Shown: one piece after another, positions 30,851 to 42,712 of the stretch
Layout of the letters: the number at the start of each line of letters is the position of its first letter
How positions within the stretch are numbered: the first letter of the stretch is position 1
NCBI RefSeq assembly: GCF_914767665.1
Contig: NC_059502.1
Location: forward strand, 55,534,031 to 55,598,030
Source of the DNA: Harmonia axyridis
Lineage: Eukaryota > Arthropoda > Insecta > Coleoptera > Coccinellidae
DNA: 64,000 nt
Reading direction: 5' to 3'
Position numbers and translations under genes: made by a program
Notes under the pieces: model-generated
What the model was told of the DNA's origin: nothing
The model's database searches: none
What the model saw: only the letters and a program-made list of their open reading frames with translations

Positions 30851-33106
30851 AATTTAACTGATTAAGAATGTTACGCGTTACTTTATGAGCACATACAAAA
30901 CTATTGTATTTTTGTACACCCTGTACCAATTGGAATCAACATGTGATACATTTTTAGAATCAGCTCAGCTAGAGTTATCGGAAAATTGAGACAAATTCGG
31001 GGTGTTCCATTCAAAAAAAATTACGGTGACGTCATTACTCGAAAGTAATTCGCCCTGTATATTAGATTATTATTTTAAAATACGGTAAATTGAAATAAAA
31101 AATCGACGTGCTTTAGGATTATTTCTTAAAAGGGCCTGTTTAGCCAAAAATTAAATTGTTCCATACTTTACGGACACAGTGTATAATATGTACATTGTAC
31201 ATTGTACGATATCTATTATAGTATACAAAATAATAACAGCAATTCCACAGAAAAATGCTCTTAATTATCTGACGTTATTTGAATTGAATTTTGGAGATTA
31301 TTTCAATTAGTTATTGTAATTAACGAGTTAACGACTTATACAATATATAGTATATTTTTGATATTTATAATTTGTTTTCCAACATTCAATCAAAAACACT
31401 TCAAAAATGTATTTCACATTTTTAACGAGATATTATTGTTTCATCCATTATTTTTAACTTCTTGATCCGTAAGTGTCTCATTTTAAGGACATTTCCCCTA
31501 ATATAATTATGTAATTCATGAGAGTTAATAGGTCTAAACCTCCTTTCTTCTTTTGTGTGATAATAATAATATTTCAAATTTAATTGAGTACTTACTCACA
31601 ATTTTTGTCATAATAGAACATAAAATTCAATTAGGTACAGGTACCTACCATAGCTAACGATGCGAAATATTTGTTTCATTGCATTGAAAAGATGTTTGCC
31701 AAAATATCTAGAAACGCGCCAACGAGAGACAGGCTGTTGTAGACCATGAAGAAGTCGAGATAGACCGTTACGTATATTCAAACGGTAAATTTTTGATGAG
31801 TTACTGTTTTAGGGCTGAAGGCTGATAGGTTAAATGAACAGACACGAACCTGGAAATGGTTTTTCGATGCTCACATCTCTCCATCACGTGGGAAACGCTC
31901 GATCCTGGCATGACGGTGACGTCTGTCATTCTGTCTGACCGTAGACGAAACTGATACGCATCGAGTTCTCGAGATACCTTCTTATTTTTCTTCTTCAGAT
32001 GGAGTGAACTCGAAATGAACTTGTTGTCTGAGTGAGAGATATATACAGGGTATTTCATGGTGAATGACTTGTAAGAAGTTTTTGTTCCAATGATCGAAAA
32101 TATTTTCAATGTTGCTACGTTAGCGAGTTTGGGAAAAAATACTTAAATGTCCGTTGAGTAGGTATAGGTATAGCACTTCCATATACCTATTCCTGATACT
32201 TATGAAGATATTTCAACAAAATGTGGCGTAGAAAAAACAATTCATATTGTAGGGTACGGAAATTCTGAAAATAGGCCACTGAGATCCTGAGAATGAGTCA
32301 AGTATGGAAAAAAATTTGATAGTGAGTTCAAAAATTCTTCATCTTTCCATTCGATACAAAAACGGCAAAAAAAATGATTGTTTCGAATGGAACACCCTAT
32401 ATATTTTCTGGCCTTTTCAGAGAAACTCAAAATACGCAAGTATAATCAAGAGATTTATTCAGGTTAAACAAACATGTTCAGTTTTCTATGATGAACCATT
32501 TTCCCATACTTAAACATGACTACAGAAATAAAGACAAATTTCTCCCAAAGTGCAAGGTTTTGAGCATACGACTTTTATTACTACTGTAGAATTAAGTTAG
32601 GTTTAGCTGAAGGTGTTTGTCTCAGCCAGTTGAAAATGTATATGTTAATGGCCAAATGTAACAACACCAAAAAAATAAAAGCTTTCAATAGTATAGCATA
32701 TAAGTGACTGTTCACATCTTGATTACTCAGAATAGTGATGACAATCAAGCCTAACGTTTTGTATTGTTTAACAATGGAAAACTAAAGAGAGTTTTCCTAC
32801 AACTGCTTTGGAAAATAGGGTATTCTTCATAGCTTACTCAATTTCAAAACTATGTATGGCCCATACTGTGAGAAATATTATTTCACACAGCACTTTGCCC
32901 AAACCTCGCTTGGTAGACCAATGAAATTGGGCTTTTGAGGAGTCGTTTCTATGCAAACGCAAGAAATAAACATATACTGTTAACGAAGACCATTTCGAAT
33001 TGAATTAGGTACATTACTTGAATTATTTAAACGTGTGCAGTTGTAGGAAAAGTATAGTGTGCAACATGTGGAGAAAGTCCTTATCTCACTCGTGTTTTGC
33101 GACATA
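30851..33106. other. No gene recognised; fragments of ACACCCTGT-type repeats
   Basis: ACACCCTGT-like motifs lie at 30916, 31013 (as GGGTGTTCC), 32045 and 32390. The stretch 31660-32110 is GC-richer and holds a 102-codon minus frame of uncertain meaning. A short stretch around 32700-32770 resembles 35930-36020 (both contain TTGATTACTCAGAATAGT). Confidence 0.4.
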
Positions 33107-33182
33107 CTCGCCTTTCAGGCTCGTGCCACATACTTCCACACTTGCTCGCCTTTCAGGCTCGTTCCACAAATTTCCACACTCG
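33107..33182. repeat. Two-copy tandem repeat, 38-bp period
   Basis: CTCGCCTTTCAGGCTCGT begins at 33107 and again at 33145, and the following CCACANNNTTCCACAC is also shared. It lies just outside the left end of the large foldback. Confidence 0.8.
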
Positions 33183-33204
33183 TGAGAAAAGTTGTACTTT
33201 TCCG

Positions 33205-34205
33205 CAAGATTGTAAGATACGAGAGAGTCAAACATTATTCAAAATTAAATTCGTTCAGTTCATAATTCACCCTGTAATTAAAAAGTTGTTCGTGGAATTT
33301 TCCAGTTTTTTGCCATCACTCTAATTTCGAGTGCACTATTATAATGTCAAACTGTATTGGCCTTGCTTTGACCAATTTTTGAGATACACAGAGAGGTTAC
33401 CGTTATTACAAAAGTTGTTTACAATGAATATTTCATACAGATTAACGATATGAGATAGGTACATTGGCGTTTACTTATTGTTATGTTGTCATTGTAAAAT
33501 GGAAGACATTGTATAGGATGTCCCAAATTTGATGTTCACTGAGAGCCTCGAAAACTATAAGACTCAGAAGAAAAATCTTAAAGGACTCCTCGTTCTCGAG
33601 TTACAGGGCTCGTTTCTGAAATATTTCGCTATATCTTGATTTCTGTTGGAGATATTTGAATAATTCTCAATAGGTTTCTTAGTCATTCTTATGGTTCATT
33701 TGATCCACATAACGGATCTTGGATAAAGCGGAATACTCAAAAATCATTTTCGTCGTGGAATTTTTCGGATACCTCGAACAGAAACCAAGATATAGCGAAA
33801 TATTTGAAACATTCATTTTTCGCCCTGTAACTCGAAAAGGAATCAGGATATCTATGACAACCTTTCTGATATCTAATTATCGATCGGGGGTCCTTGAAAA
33901 TTTTCTCTTAGTCTTACATTCCTCGAGATTCTTTCAGTGAGCATCGAATTTGGGACTCCTTTAAAAATGTCTTTCTTTGTACAATGACAAAATAACAATT
34001 TTTGTAATAACGGTAGCCCTTCTGAATATATCTCCCTGTGTACCTCAAAACCTAGTCATAGAAAAGCCAATATTGTTTGACTTTACTGTTGTAGAGCATG
34101 ACAAAAAATTGAAAAAATTCCATAGACCACTTTTAGAATTACAGAGTGAATGATGGATTAAACGAATTTCATTTTGAATAACTTTTTACTAACCCCGTAT
34201 CTAGC
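33205..34205. repeat. Long imperfect foldback (~1 kb)
   Basis: The left arm (about 33205-33650) and right arm (about 33770-34205) are imperfect inverted copies over their whole length. Paired landmarks, working inward: TTATTCAAAATT and ATTTTGAATAA; CACCCTGTAATT and AATTACAGAGTG; GTCAAACTGTATTGG and CCAATATTGTTTGAC; TTACCGTTATTACAAAA and TTTTGTAATAACGGTA; CTTGATTTCTG and its partner near 33780. Arms of over 400 bp make it a Foldback-like non-autonomous element or a potential hairpin RNA. It has no coding capacity; the 73-codon frame at 33719 is incidental. Confidence 0.75.
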
Positions 34206-35574
34206 AATTATTTTCATTAAAAACTTATTTTTATAATTATTACCTTATAGATAAGCAATATTTGTTGCGCAAAAGTGTTTCATCCAAAAATGATATTTTG
34301 CAGAAACGTCATTTCCCAACTTCGACACCCTGTATTTCGAGAACTGATCGAAATATTATGTTTGACCCAGAGACTATTTTGTCCAGGAGGTCAGGTCATA
34401 TTCTACAAAATACGAAAAATTCAGAAAAATTAACCGTTAACAATGTTTCCATTAGGCTGCTGCCTGATCCTTTATAGAATCAGTGGCATTTTCTAAAACC
34501 GAGTAAACTCCATCAGATCAAGCGTATCCTTGGCTCTTCCCTCAGCAATATACACTCCACATGTTCTTCATTGAGAACAGATTAAGGGAATCGAAGGGGC
34601 GGGTGGCGGTAATTTGATAATGCACTGCCGGATCAGCCCCTTGTATCGAGTGGACCCCCAGTCTCTCGGGAGAGGCGTGTGCCCTTTGATTTACACTAAT
34701 TTTAAACATAACATCTGATCTAACCTTATTAAAAATTAATCTTCGAACACCGGCTGAGTGGTGGAACCGGCAAATGGGATATGCGTGTATGAGTGACACA
34801 AATGGGACACTTCGAAGGGGTTGATCTCGGATTTGTCGGTTTGGGATTGGAAGTCGTTCAAGGTATTTTATCCAGAAACTCCTGTATCCATATGTACCCG
34901 TTCGGGAAAACATGTGTTAGATCCTTTCGCGCCAGAAGCTGCAAATAGAAGTTCAGTTTATACATTTCTTTTTTATTACCTTCTGCAATTATGAAATGAA
35001 TATTACTAGTTATTCATAATTCATAAATAAGAGCCAGAAGGTGTTCAGACCACTATACTTAGGTAGGGTAAACGTCCCAATTATCGACGCAGTAGCGCGC
35101 TACTGAGAAAGAGTTTTCTAATACTAAGACAATTTGCAAGTTGCAATATACATTTTCCCTTTCTTTGAACCTTCAGTTTCAATATACAGAAAAAAAAAAG
35201 TCTCATAAAAAAGTGAAAATAATTTAAATTAAATAAATAAAAATACAACGCAGATATCCCAATGTTCGAAAAAAAAAACTTTGGCCCACAATCAATTTTC
35301 AGAAATTTCGTCCCATTCCAGTTATTTCATATTTATTCAGTTGTTTTTGTTATTATCCTTTCCCATGTCTTGAAATTAGGATAGTCGAAAAATATGTTTC
35401 ATGAAAAAAAGATATTTTTCAGTTCTCAAAGGAACACTCAGTATATTTTTTCGAATGTGATTTAATAAAAGGTGTACAATGATGGGATTCATAAACATTT
35501 TTTTATTGTAAATCGCTAAGGCGATTTGTAACCATTTTCGAATAATTGAACTTTGAAAATTGTAACGAGCTGGA
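34206..35574. other. No gene; unique GC-richer island at 34500-34960 and a lone pogo-like 5' end at 35066
   Basis: The island holds a 123-codon minus frame (34913-34542) without recognisable domains. At 35064 TA is followed by GGGTAAACGTCCCAATTATC, similar in form to the ends at 6106 and 61335; I could not find its partner end. Confidence 0.4.
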
Positions 35575-35900
35575 ACACATTGTATAATTCAAATGTAAAT
35601 ATCAAAAAATTGACACCTTTGTGTCTATTCCTTCGCAATAATTTGTCTTTATGATATATTTGGCTCGATATTTGGTTTATTCAATTTGATAACCGTTAAC
35701 TCAATTTGTACAGTTTTAGATAATTATTTTGAATTTTCTTTTGGTTGGTTATTTGTTTTGTCATTTTTAGAATTGAAATTATATTCCAAGACAAAAATAA
35801 ACCGAATATATCATATAGACATAGGTATTATTGTGAAGGAATAGATACAAAGTTGTCAATTTCAGTAGACTCATTAAATATAACATTGTATAATTGATCA
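35575..35900. repeat. MITE-like inverted repeat, ~100-bp arms
   Basis: The left arm TTGTATAATTC...TCTATTCCTTCGCAATAAT...GGTTTATT is inverted on the right as AATAAACC...GTGAAGGAATAGATAC...AACATTGTATAATT. The centre is AT-rich and non-coding. Confidence 0.7.
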
Positions 35901-37079
35901 AAAATAACAATACCAATGAATAATTCTTTTATGGTCTGTTCATATATTGATTACTCAGAATAGTAAAATTTATGCAGCATTATGTTTTGTATTGTTCAGC
36001 AATTGAGAACTGCGTCAAAACTAGCCTATAAAAACTTTTGCCTATTGAACTTTTTGTTTGGATGATTTGGACTATAACATATCAAAAATTCAGCTACTTT
36101 GACAGGATGCCACTTTTCCTGATAAAGTGTGCTGTATCCTTTGACAGATAATACATTCATCCGTGACATGATGATGATGATGATGATAGTTCTTTAAAAG
36201 ATGATTTAGCTCCTCTAAAATCGAGGTCAGGTTGTATGTTTCAGAAAAAGAGAGTCGAAATGGAATTCTTATCATTTCGTGTAAATATATACTGTGTAAA
36301 TATATCATAATTATTGTAAGTATAAAGTATAGAGTGCAAAAATAAGGTGTGAGAGATAAGGGTAGAAATAAGAAAGAGATAAGTTAGATAGATAAAAATC
36401 AGTAGAGTTGAAGTAGCTAGGCTTAGGATAGGAGTATGTAGGAATGAATATTCAGGTGTAAAAGAACTACATACATTGATTAGAGTCAACATCATAGCAA
36501 AAATTAAATTAAATAATTTGAAATTGCTATTTCAATTTCAAATATTGATTAGTTTACCCATTTCACAGAAGAGTAAGAAAATCCCAACTACCTGTTGGGA
36601 TTGCTATCTCTGTGTACCTTACCAGAGAAACTTTCGTTTTAGTTAGCCTACGATGTTCTTCAATGCAATTAGTGAAATGAATATATAGTTGAGAGTATGT
36701 AAATTTCGAAGGTTTTTGAACTATAAAACACTGATGAGAACGAAAAATTATATATCAAAAAGATATATCAGATAGTGGAGGTTTTGGCACAAAACAAAAT
36801 GATGTTATATCTTCGATAGTTATCTCAAACTATCTTCATCGAGTAGACTCATTGGACCTTTATAATTTATACATACTTCAATAAATTTTCGTCACAACCT
36901 GATTGATTAACGATTGTTTTAAATTAACAGTATTTTCAAACGCCATTCTTGCCTGCGTTATTCGTAGGCTGTCTGATCTCCGATTCTCCCCCTCAATCCA
37001 ACATAACAAAATATTCATAAAACTCGAAGAAAAACCGTCGAAAATCTCCCACCCAGAGAAACGAGGCCAGAAGGGTGAA
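35901..37079. other. No gene; (ATG)n microsatellite at 36168-36187
   Basis: AT-rich with a purine-rich tract at 36300-36440. I see no transposon protein and no usable open frame. Confidence 0.4.
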
Positions 37080-37430
37080 GAAACAACCCCTAAATTAACC
37101 GATATTATGTAACTGGCAATTTAACGATCGATCGACAACATCGTTATCGTCGATATCGTGCAATAGACCTCTCGTGCCGTGGATATTTGAAGAAGAAGAA
37201 GAGAAACGACATTGTCAATTTAATCTAATTACACCGGCATGGAAATAGTATGAGGCGAAGGGCTAACCTGCTCATTAGGGCATGCCAAAGTAAACCGTAT
37301 TATTTCACTAATAATTATTTGCATTACCGTACCGTTTTAGAGTAATGCATGCAAACGATTTTATAATAACAGAAATGCGATCACGTATCTAATTAAACGC
37401 TCTGGCTACCTATGTGTCACGCAGTTTATG
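37080..37430. promoter_or_regulatory. Candidate conserved regulatory island
   Basis: A unique, compositionally balanced stretch with several homeodomain-type sites (CTAATTA, TAATAATTA, TAATTAAAC), a perfect octamer ATTTGCAT at 37317-37324 and CGATCGATCG. No repeat signature or coding frame. The regulatory role is a guess from motif density. Confidence 0.25.
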
Positions 37431-38388
37431 TTTGTTCGGGTATGTATAATTATGATGTTGACCATTGTGACCAATGCGCAGTTGTCAAAAAACCCAACTG
37501 GGAATTAAGATTCGACTGAAAAATTGAACTATCAAACACTCAAAAGAAGTTCATCAACACTTCACAGAACAGAATTGTAGAATCCCTCAAAAAAGCTGCT
37601 ACAAGATCGTACGAACTGTTTCAACATTGATTGCTTTGCCAAAGATGTGTTTCTTTTAGCAGGTTGTGAGGATAATCTGCAGAGCCTATTACATCTGTTC
37701 TATATCAGCAGCAAACAACACAACACAAACTAAATGCATAGCGATAAATAAAGAATATTTGATGCAAACTAGAACTGAAAGGCACCGTCATTCAACAAAA
37801 AATGAGCTTCAAATAATATATTGAAGTTGAAATCACCAGTTACAGTCACAGAGACTCGATGCAGAGTCTATGCGTAGATATAGAGGGTATTAGGTGTCAC
37901 TACCCCCTCGAGACTATAAAATTTCACAATTCTTGCCTAGAACAGAACTTTTTCAATAAAAATGAACCATTAATCATTTTATATTCCTTCAAAATCGGCA
38001 AGGCAATAAAAAAACGGACCTTTTTAAGGTTCATGAGTTAATTAATCATTAACTCGTTTCTTCAGCAACTACTGAAGGTTTTATCTTATTGGTTATTCGC
38101 CGTGCGATTTACTTTACAGTTGCTACCCTATTGGTTGTTGATCGTGCTTTCTGTTTACGGTAAACTAAATCACACAGTTTCACATTGCACAGTACTTAAA
38201 ATGAGCAGTTACATAGTTGGCGAGATGTATTAATTTCGTAGCTTTCTGTAGGGGGAGTAGAAAAAAAGTATAGTGAGACTGATAATCTGCCAGATATACC
38301 CTTTACTGCGCCAAACTTTGCAATAAGTCAATATATCCAAGTGTTCACTTGGCACTTCATTTGATCTCTGTAATGCAGTCAATTAAGT
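37431..38388. other. No gene recognised
   Basis: AT-rich, with short frames only. It may contain decayed upstream sequence of the hAT fragment. Confidence 0.4.
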
Positions 38389-38592
38389 GTGGCGAGCTCT
38401 GAGAGGAGTTTTTCAACTCCTGAAGAGGTTGAAAACTTTGTTCAGATCAACGGTCAGGAAAGGTTGACAAGTTTGGCCTTATTATATATCCATAGGCAGT
38501 TTGCACTCGATATTGATTCAGTGGTAGACGCGAATAAGAAGAGGAGATTCTGGGAATTGGTATTTAAAAATCACGAAGGACAAACTATATAA
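38389..38592 (+). pseudogene. hAT-family transposase C-terminal (dimerisation) fragment
   Basis: An open frame of about 67 codons reads ASSERSFSTPEEVENFVQIN followed by GQERLTSLALLYIHRQFALD and then ID. It matches the C-terminal hAT dimerisation region (SSERSFS.L...K..LR...G.ERL..LALL.IHR). It starts at GTG within a longer lost gene, so it is a fragment; the zinc finger and DDE core are not present upstream. Confidence 0.75.
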
Positions 38593-39843
38593 CGACTAAA
38601 TGTTTTTGTCCATTTCACGGCAATGGACTAGTTTTCATTTTTTTGTTAAGGATTAATTCTAAAAATTTAAGTAAAATGAAACAAAAATGTGGAAGAATCA
38701 TTGAAATATCTCTAGAAATGAAAAAGTGATGGGACTTTGAAGTTGCGCTTGGAAGAATAATTTCATAGAACGTGTAAGTGGCGTGACGTCACACACTAGA
38801 CGACTGGTATTCGCAGAGTGCTTACGAATTCATTGGTGTACAATCACTTGTGCCGTTCGTGTCGTGTATTGTTCGTTACACGATGGCTGAAATAACTCAC
38901 TATATACATACATATAAATTACTTTTTTCTCTTTTTACCTTTTAATCCTCACATAAATATGTTTTGCCATTGATAGATTTCAACAACCAGTACTCAACTA
39001 CAAACTGTTTATGAAACGTTTTTTGAATAAATCATCGTTATAAGTTGAACCATGATGAAGCAAACTCAAAAGTAGATACCTACTTGAAAAGTTTAACTCG
39101 TTTTATTTCTGCACTGACATAAGATGGATTTGAAGAGAAAAACTCCATCACTGTGAATATATCTATTTTAGGCAAATTGTCATTTTGTCCTTTCACGAAG
39201 CCTTCTTCCATTATGGTGACATAAAAACAAAACTCGAGTTAAAACTACACTGTACAACTACAAACGACGCGAGAGCCTTGGCGCGGCTAAATATTTAAAC
39301 GTAATTCATGGTGTAGCGATCACAGGCAAGAGCCGTGACGTCACAGACCAAAGACGTTCCGCGCTAAAATACGTTAATTTAAATAATCTATTTCTCAGTC
39401 ATTTATTAATGGATTTCAAAATTTTTTCACTGATTTATCAGTTTTGCTCTATATTTCAATTCTATCCTGTCAAATATAGTATTATCAACATCACTAAACT
39501 AGTTCATTGTTTTTGAGTCAATAGTTTGTATAGACAAGTTATATTGATGTTTTTTTGTTTATTATGATCACAAATTTAATAAGTGTTTTGTTACGGGAAA
39601 AAAGTTGTAGTTGTTTTTAAAATATTCCTTGCTGTGTATAGTCGTTTTATAAGCATTTATTTTTGATAGAATAATTGATGTGCACCTGACAAATCTCTTT
39701 TTCGAATTCCCTAGCTGATGGAAGAAGGAGAATATTTCCGAATTTTGAGCCGAAGGGATCTCCAGTGGTTACTCATTGAGAAATCCCGGCGCTCTATAAA
39801 TTTATAGTAAAAAGACAACGTGGTTCTTAAAGACAAATTTAAG
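38593..39843. other. No gene; two perfect TGACGTCA palindromes
   Basis: TGACGTCA occurs at 38784-38791 and 39336-39343, each within a similar CGTGACGTCACA-N-AGACG context in the same orientation. They may be repeat-borne or CRE-like sites. The rest is AT-rich. Confidence 0.45.
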
Positions 39844-40045
39844 GACCTATTTGTATTTTCATAACTATAGTTTAGAGCACCTCTGGGATTCAAAGAAAAT
39901 TGGCTCTTGTTGATTTCATTATTTTACTACAAACAGTGGTATTTTCATGTTTGTATCAAAAAGAATGTCTTGTTTTATTAACTGACTGTGCCCCTAAAAT
40001 TTGGCACCCCGGCAAAATGATCGGTTCTGGCGGCGGCCCTGCCGT
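39844..40045 (+). repeat. Dispersed repeat Z
   Basis: It shares ATTTGTA...ATAACTATAGTT, TTTTACTAC...AGTGGTA and TGTCTTGTTTT with 57291-57430. Downstream TTTGGCACCCCGGCAAAAT resembles TTTGGCGCACCGGCAAAAT at about 57040. Function unknown. Confidence 0.55.
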
Positions 40046-41883
40046 CTTATACAGCCTTGCTCAACACCATCTCCGAATCACATTTTTTTTCTTTGAATTG
40101 CCTATGATTTCCGCTACATCTACACAAACTTAAAAGTCAGGATCACATTTCCGTGATAGACGTCGATTTTGTATACATATAAAATTGAGTTTTTGCAAAT
40201 AATTTTGTACTATTATTTTGTGTAAATTCTCCTCGTTTTAGAGTAAACTATCAAAATACTGTAATAGAATAATGAAATCCACAACTATTTGGCATTTCTG
40301 CCAAGCTACAAATCACATCGCACTAATAGCAAATAGTGATGAAACAAATAGCGATAAGGACAGGCAGAATAATAATATAATAATAATAAATATTTATTCC
40401 ATAAATTATAAACAATATTACATAAACATATTACAAAATCATGTTCAATCATCGGAATAAACAAAATACCTACCACAGAAGCTCTAGTTAGACTATTACT
40501 TGTACGTGGCGTATGAATGCCTAATCACAAGTATGAAAACATATCAAATGCAAAATGCCAATAGGAACTCCTATATAATTTTTTGTAAGTTTTCTCTATC
40601 CCCCTTTTTACTGCATACAAATCTATACCACTGTACCTAATATACTGCAAAACAGTATTGATTTTTGAAAATCATAAAATCATCATGTTATCATATAAGT
40701 TCGGACCATAATAAGAGAAAAATCTTCGAGTATGTCTTTTTCGTAAACCTAGTTGTCATCGCTGAAGCAGTAAAGCCATACAGGTAGAAATTCTGAATAC
40801 CCATATAAGACATATTTAACATCAAGATCTTGTATATCTTTATGTATATAATTGTATATCTTTATGGATACAATTTTTTCGAAATGATATTCAGAAGTAT
40901 ATTTTGTTTTTTGCATCTGCAAATGAACTGAATCCGATCACAGTTCCAACCAGGAGTTTATATTCCATCATCAAATTTTTAGATGAAACTATTAATCTCA
41001 AATTGTAAAATTTATGCATGAAGACTATGATTCTATTCATGACATATTCAACTTGTTGGTGTCATCTTATATGATGATCTATTGGCAGTCTTAATACATC
41101 GGACTTTTTCGACATCTCATATAAATCTTATTAACTAACTTGAATTGTTGTAACTTTCAAGATCTGTGTCATGCTGACATTCCTCCAACTTGAAAAATTC
41201 CGTATATCATTTGAAAAATTTCTGTCGGCGACAAAATATCCCTTACCTCCAGGATCGGAGTGAGCAGCACACAAACTAGAGACCAATTAATTTCATCCGC
41301 AAAGCAGAACGTGAGCAGCGATGACGCAGAAGATTTCAGGAATATGGCCGGGTCCTAAAAGAGCGGCGAACAAACTAATTACAGCATGATTATGATTAGC
41401 TTTGGGTAGGCTAAGCTGCTTGGCTTACAGGCTTTCCGTAGAGTGTTCAGATGGAGCTTACGACCAGGGATTAATTCCAGAGCCTTTTCCAACTCTCTTC
41501 GATGACTAGCGTATGGTGTTTGGACGAGGTCGAACAAGATGTTAAATAACCCGAAATAGGGAAATACATAATTTTGGACGAGTCTATCAATTTAGTATTA
41601 CCTTTATTATTGTTTAGGTACTGTTGAAATGATGAGGAGGTTAGTTTTATATTCATTTGTGATATTCGTGAGCTTTCTATTGTTAATTTGTTTTTAGTTT
41701 GGTAATGTGAAGGATTCACTATTGATGCAGTACCCGGTACCTGAGGAATTTTTATTATTCTGGGACAGCAATTGCATGAAAATTTTTGGAATTATTGATA
41801 TTGATTTGAAGATCATCTTGTGTCGATTTCAATTTGGGAATGCCTTTTTATGTTATTTCTGGTACACCGACAGAAGTCAACAT
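40046..41883. other. No gene recognised
   Basis: AATAATATAATAATAATAAA at about 40369-40389, followed by TATTTATTCC, looks like a reversed LINE tail. The stretch 41220-41420 is unique and GC-richer. The 82-codon minus frame at 41471 is not convincing. Confidence 0.4.
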
Positions 41884-42400
41884 AGCAAGAAACTATCGGA
41901 AATGTGACATAGCGATACATTCCCATAGTCAGGCTGCAATTAGAGTACTGAGCTCAAATACTAATATTAATAAATACGATTCTAAGATGGTAACAATAAC
42001 AGGGTCTTTTTAGTTTGGGTTTCCGGCCATTCAAGAATCAGAGGGAACAAGGAGACCAACACACTTGCCAGAAAAGGAGCACAAACTCCTTTCATCGAAC
42101 CTTTCTGTGGTGTAGACAAATGGACCTACCACAAAGAGTTTCAGGAAAAGAAGGAAACCGAAAGAGAAAAACTCGGAATCTCCCTGGTCTGGATCACTCC
42201 AAAATGTTTCTTCGAAACTTTGACTCTACAAGATCCAAGAAGTATTTGGGTCCTTGAAGCCATCCCAGATATTGAAGTTCATCAGAACTTTGGAACTGGA
42301 AGATCACGTTATGGAGAGAAAAGCTCTGATGGGGCGGCAAAATAGACCATTAGGTCGCAGTGAAACGTAACCTCCTCAATTAAATCTATCTATCTATCTA
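41884..42400 (+). pseudogene. LINE 3' end: RNase H domain and (TCTA)n tail
   Basis: Frames read CDIAIHSHSQAAIRVLSS, then NNNRVFLVWVSGHSRIRGNK and ETNTLARKGAQTPFI, FCGVDKWTYHKEF. These are the DSQAA...L and VPGHSG..GNE.AD.LA.. blocks of the RNase H domain in I/R1/Jockey-group elements, with key acids lost (D to H, E to K, D to N). An uninterrupted frame runs 41986-42345. The element ends in TCTATCTATCTATCTA (42385-42400), a microsatellite-type LINE tail. Reverse transcriptase is absent, so the copy is 5'-truncated. Confidence 0.75.
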
Positions 42401-42444
42401 CACTGACAGTATTAGTCTCATGTGAAATTAAATATAATTATTAA

Positions 42445-42499
42445 ATTGACTAGTGGGTAACAAGATAATGAGACATCGTCCTCAAACCCACTAGTCAAT
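42445..42499. repeat. Perfect hairpin with 14-bp arms
   Basis: ATTGACTAGTGGGT (42445-42458) and ACCCACTAGTCAAT (42486-42499) flank a 27-bp loop. It lies 45 bp after the LINE tail. Origin unknown. Confidence 0.75.
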
Positions 42500-42677
42500 A
42501 CCATTAGTATTAATCTCAGTACGAACTGTAAACCTTCCTAATGGTCACATATAAGTTGATTCAATGTTGTATCGTAAAAATTCACGTTACCGGTTGAATT
42601 GTCAATGTTGTCATTCTGGTTTCAAAATCTAACTATCTAACGTGTTTCAGATAAGAATTTATACCTTAAGTAATATT

Positions 42678-42712
42678 CCTTGAAAAAGGAACAAGAAGTT
42701 CCGAAACGTTGG
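42678..42712 (+). ncRNA. Hammerhead-like hairpin module, degenerate core
   Basis: CC, TTGAAAAA, a 5-bp stem GGAAC/GTTCC (42688-42692 and 42698-42702, loop AAGAA), then GAAACGTT (42703-42710) and GG. The arrangement is the same as at 156-192. The core is not canonical, so activity is unlikely. Confidence 0.35.
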
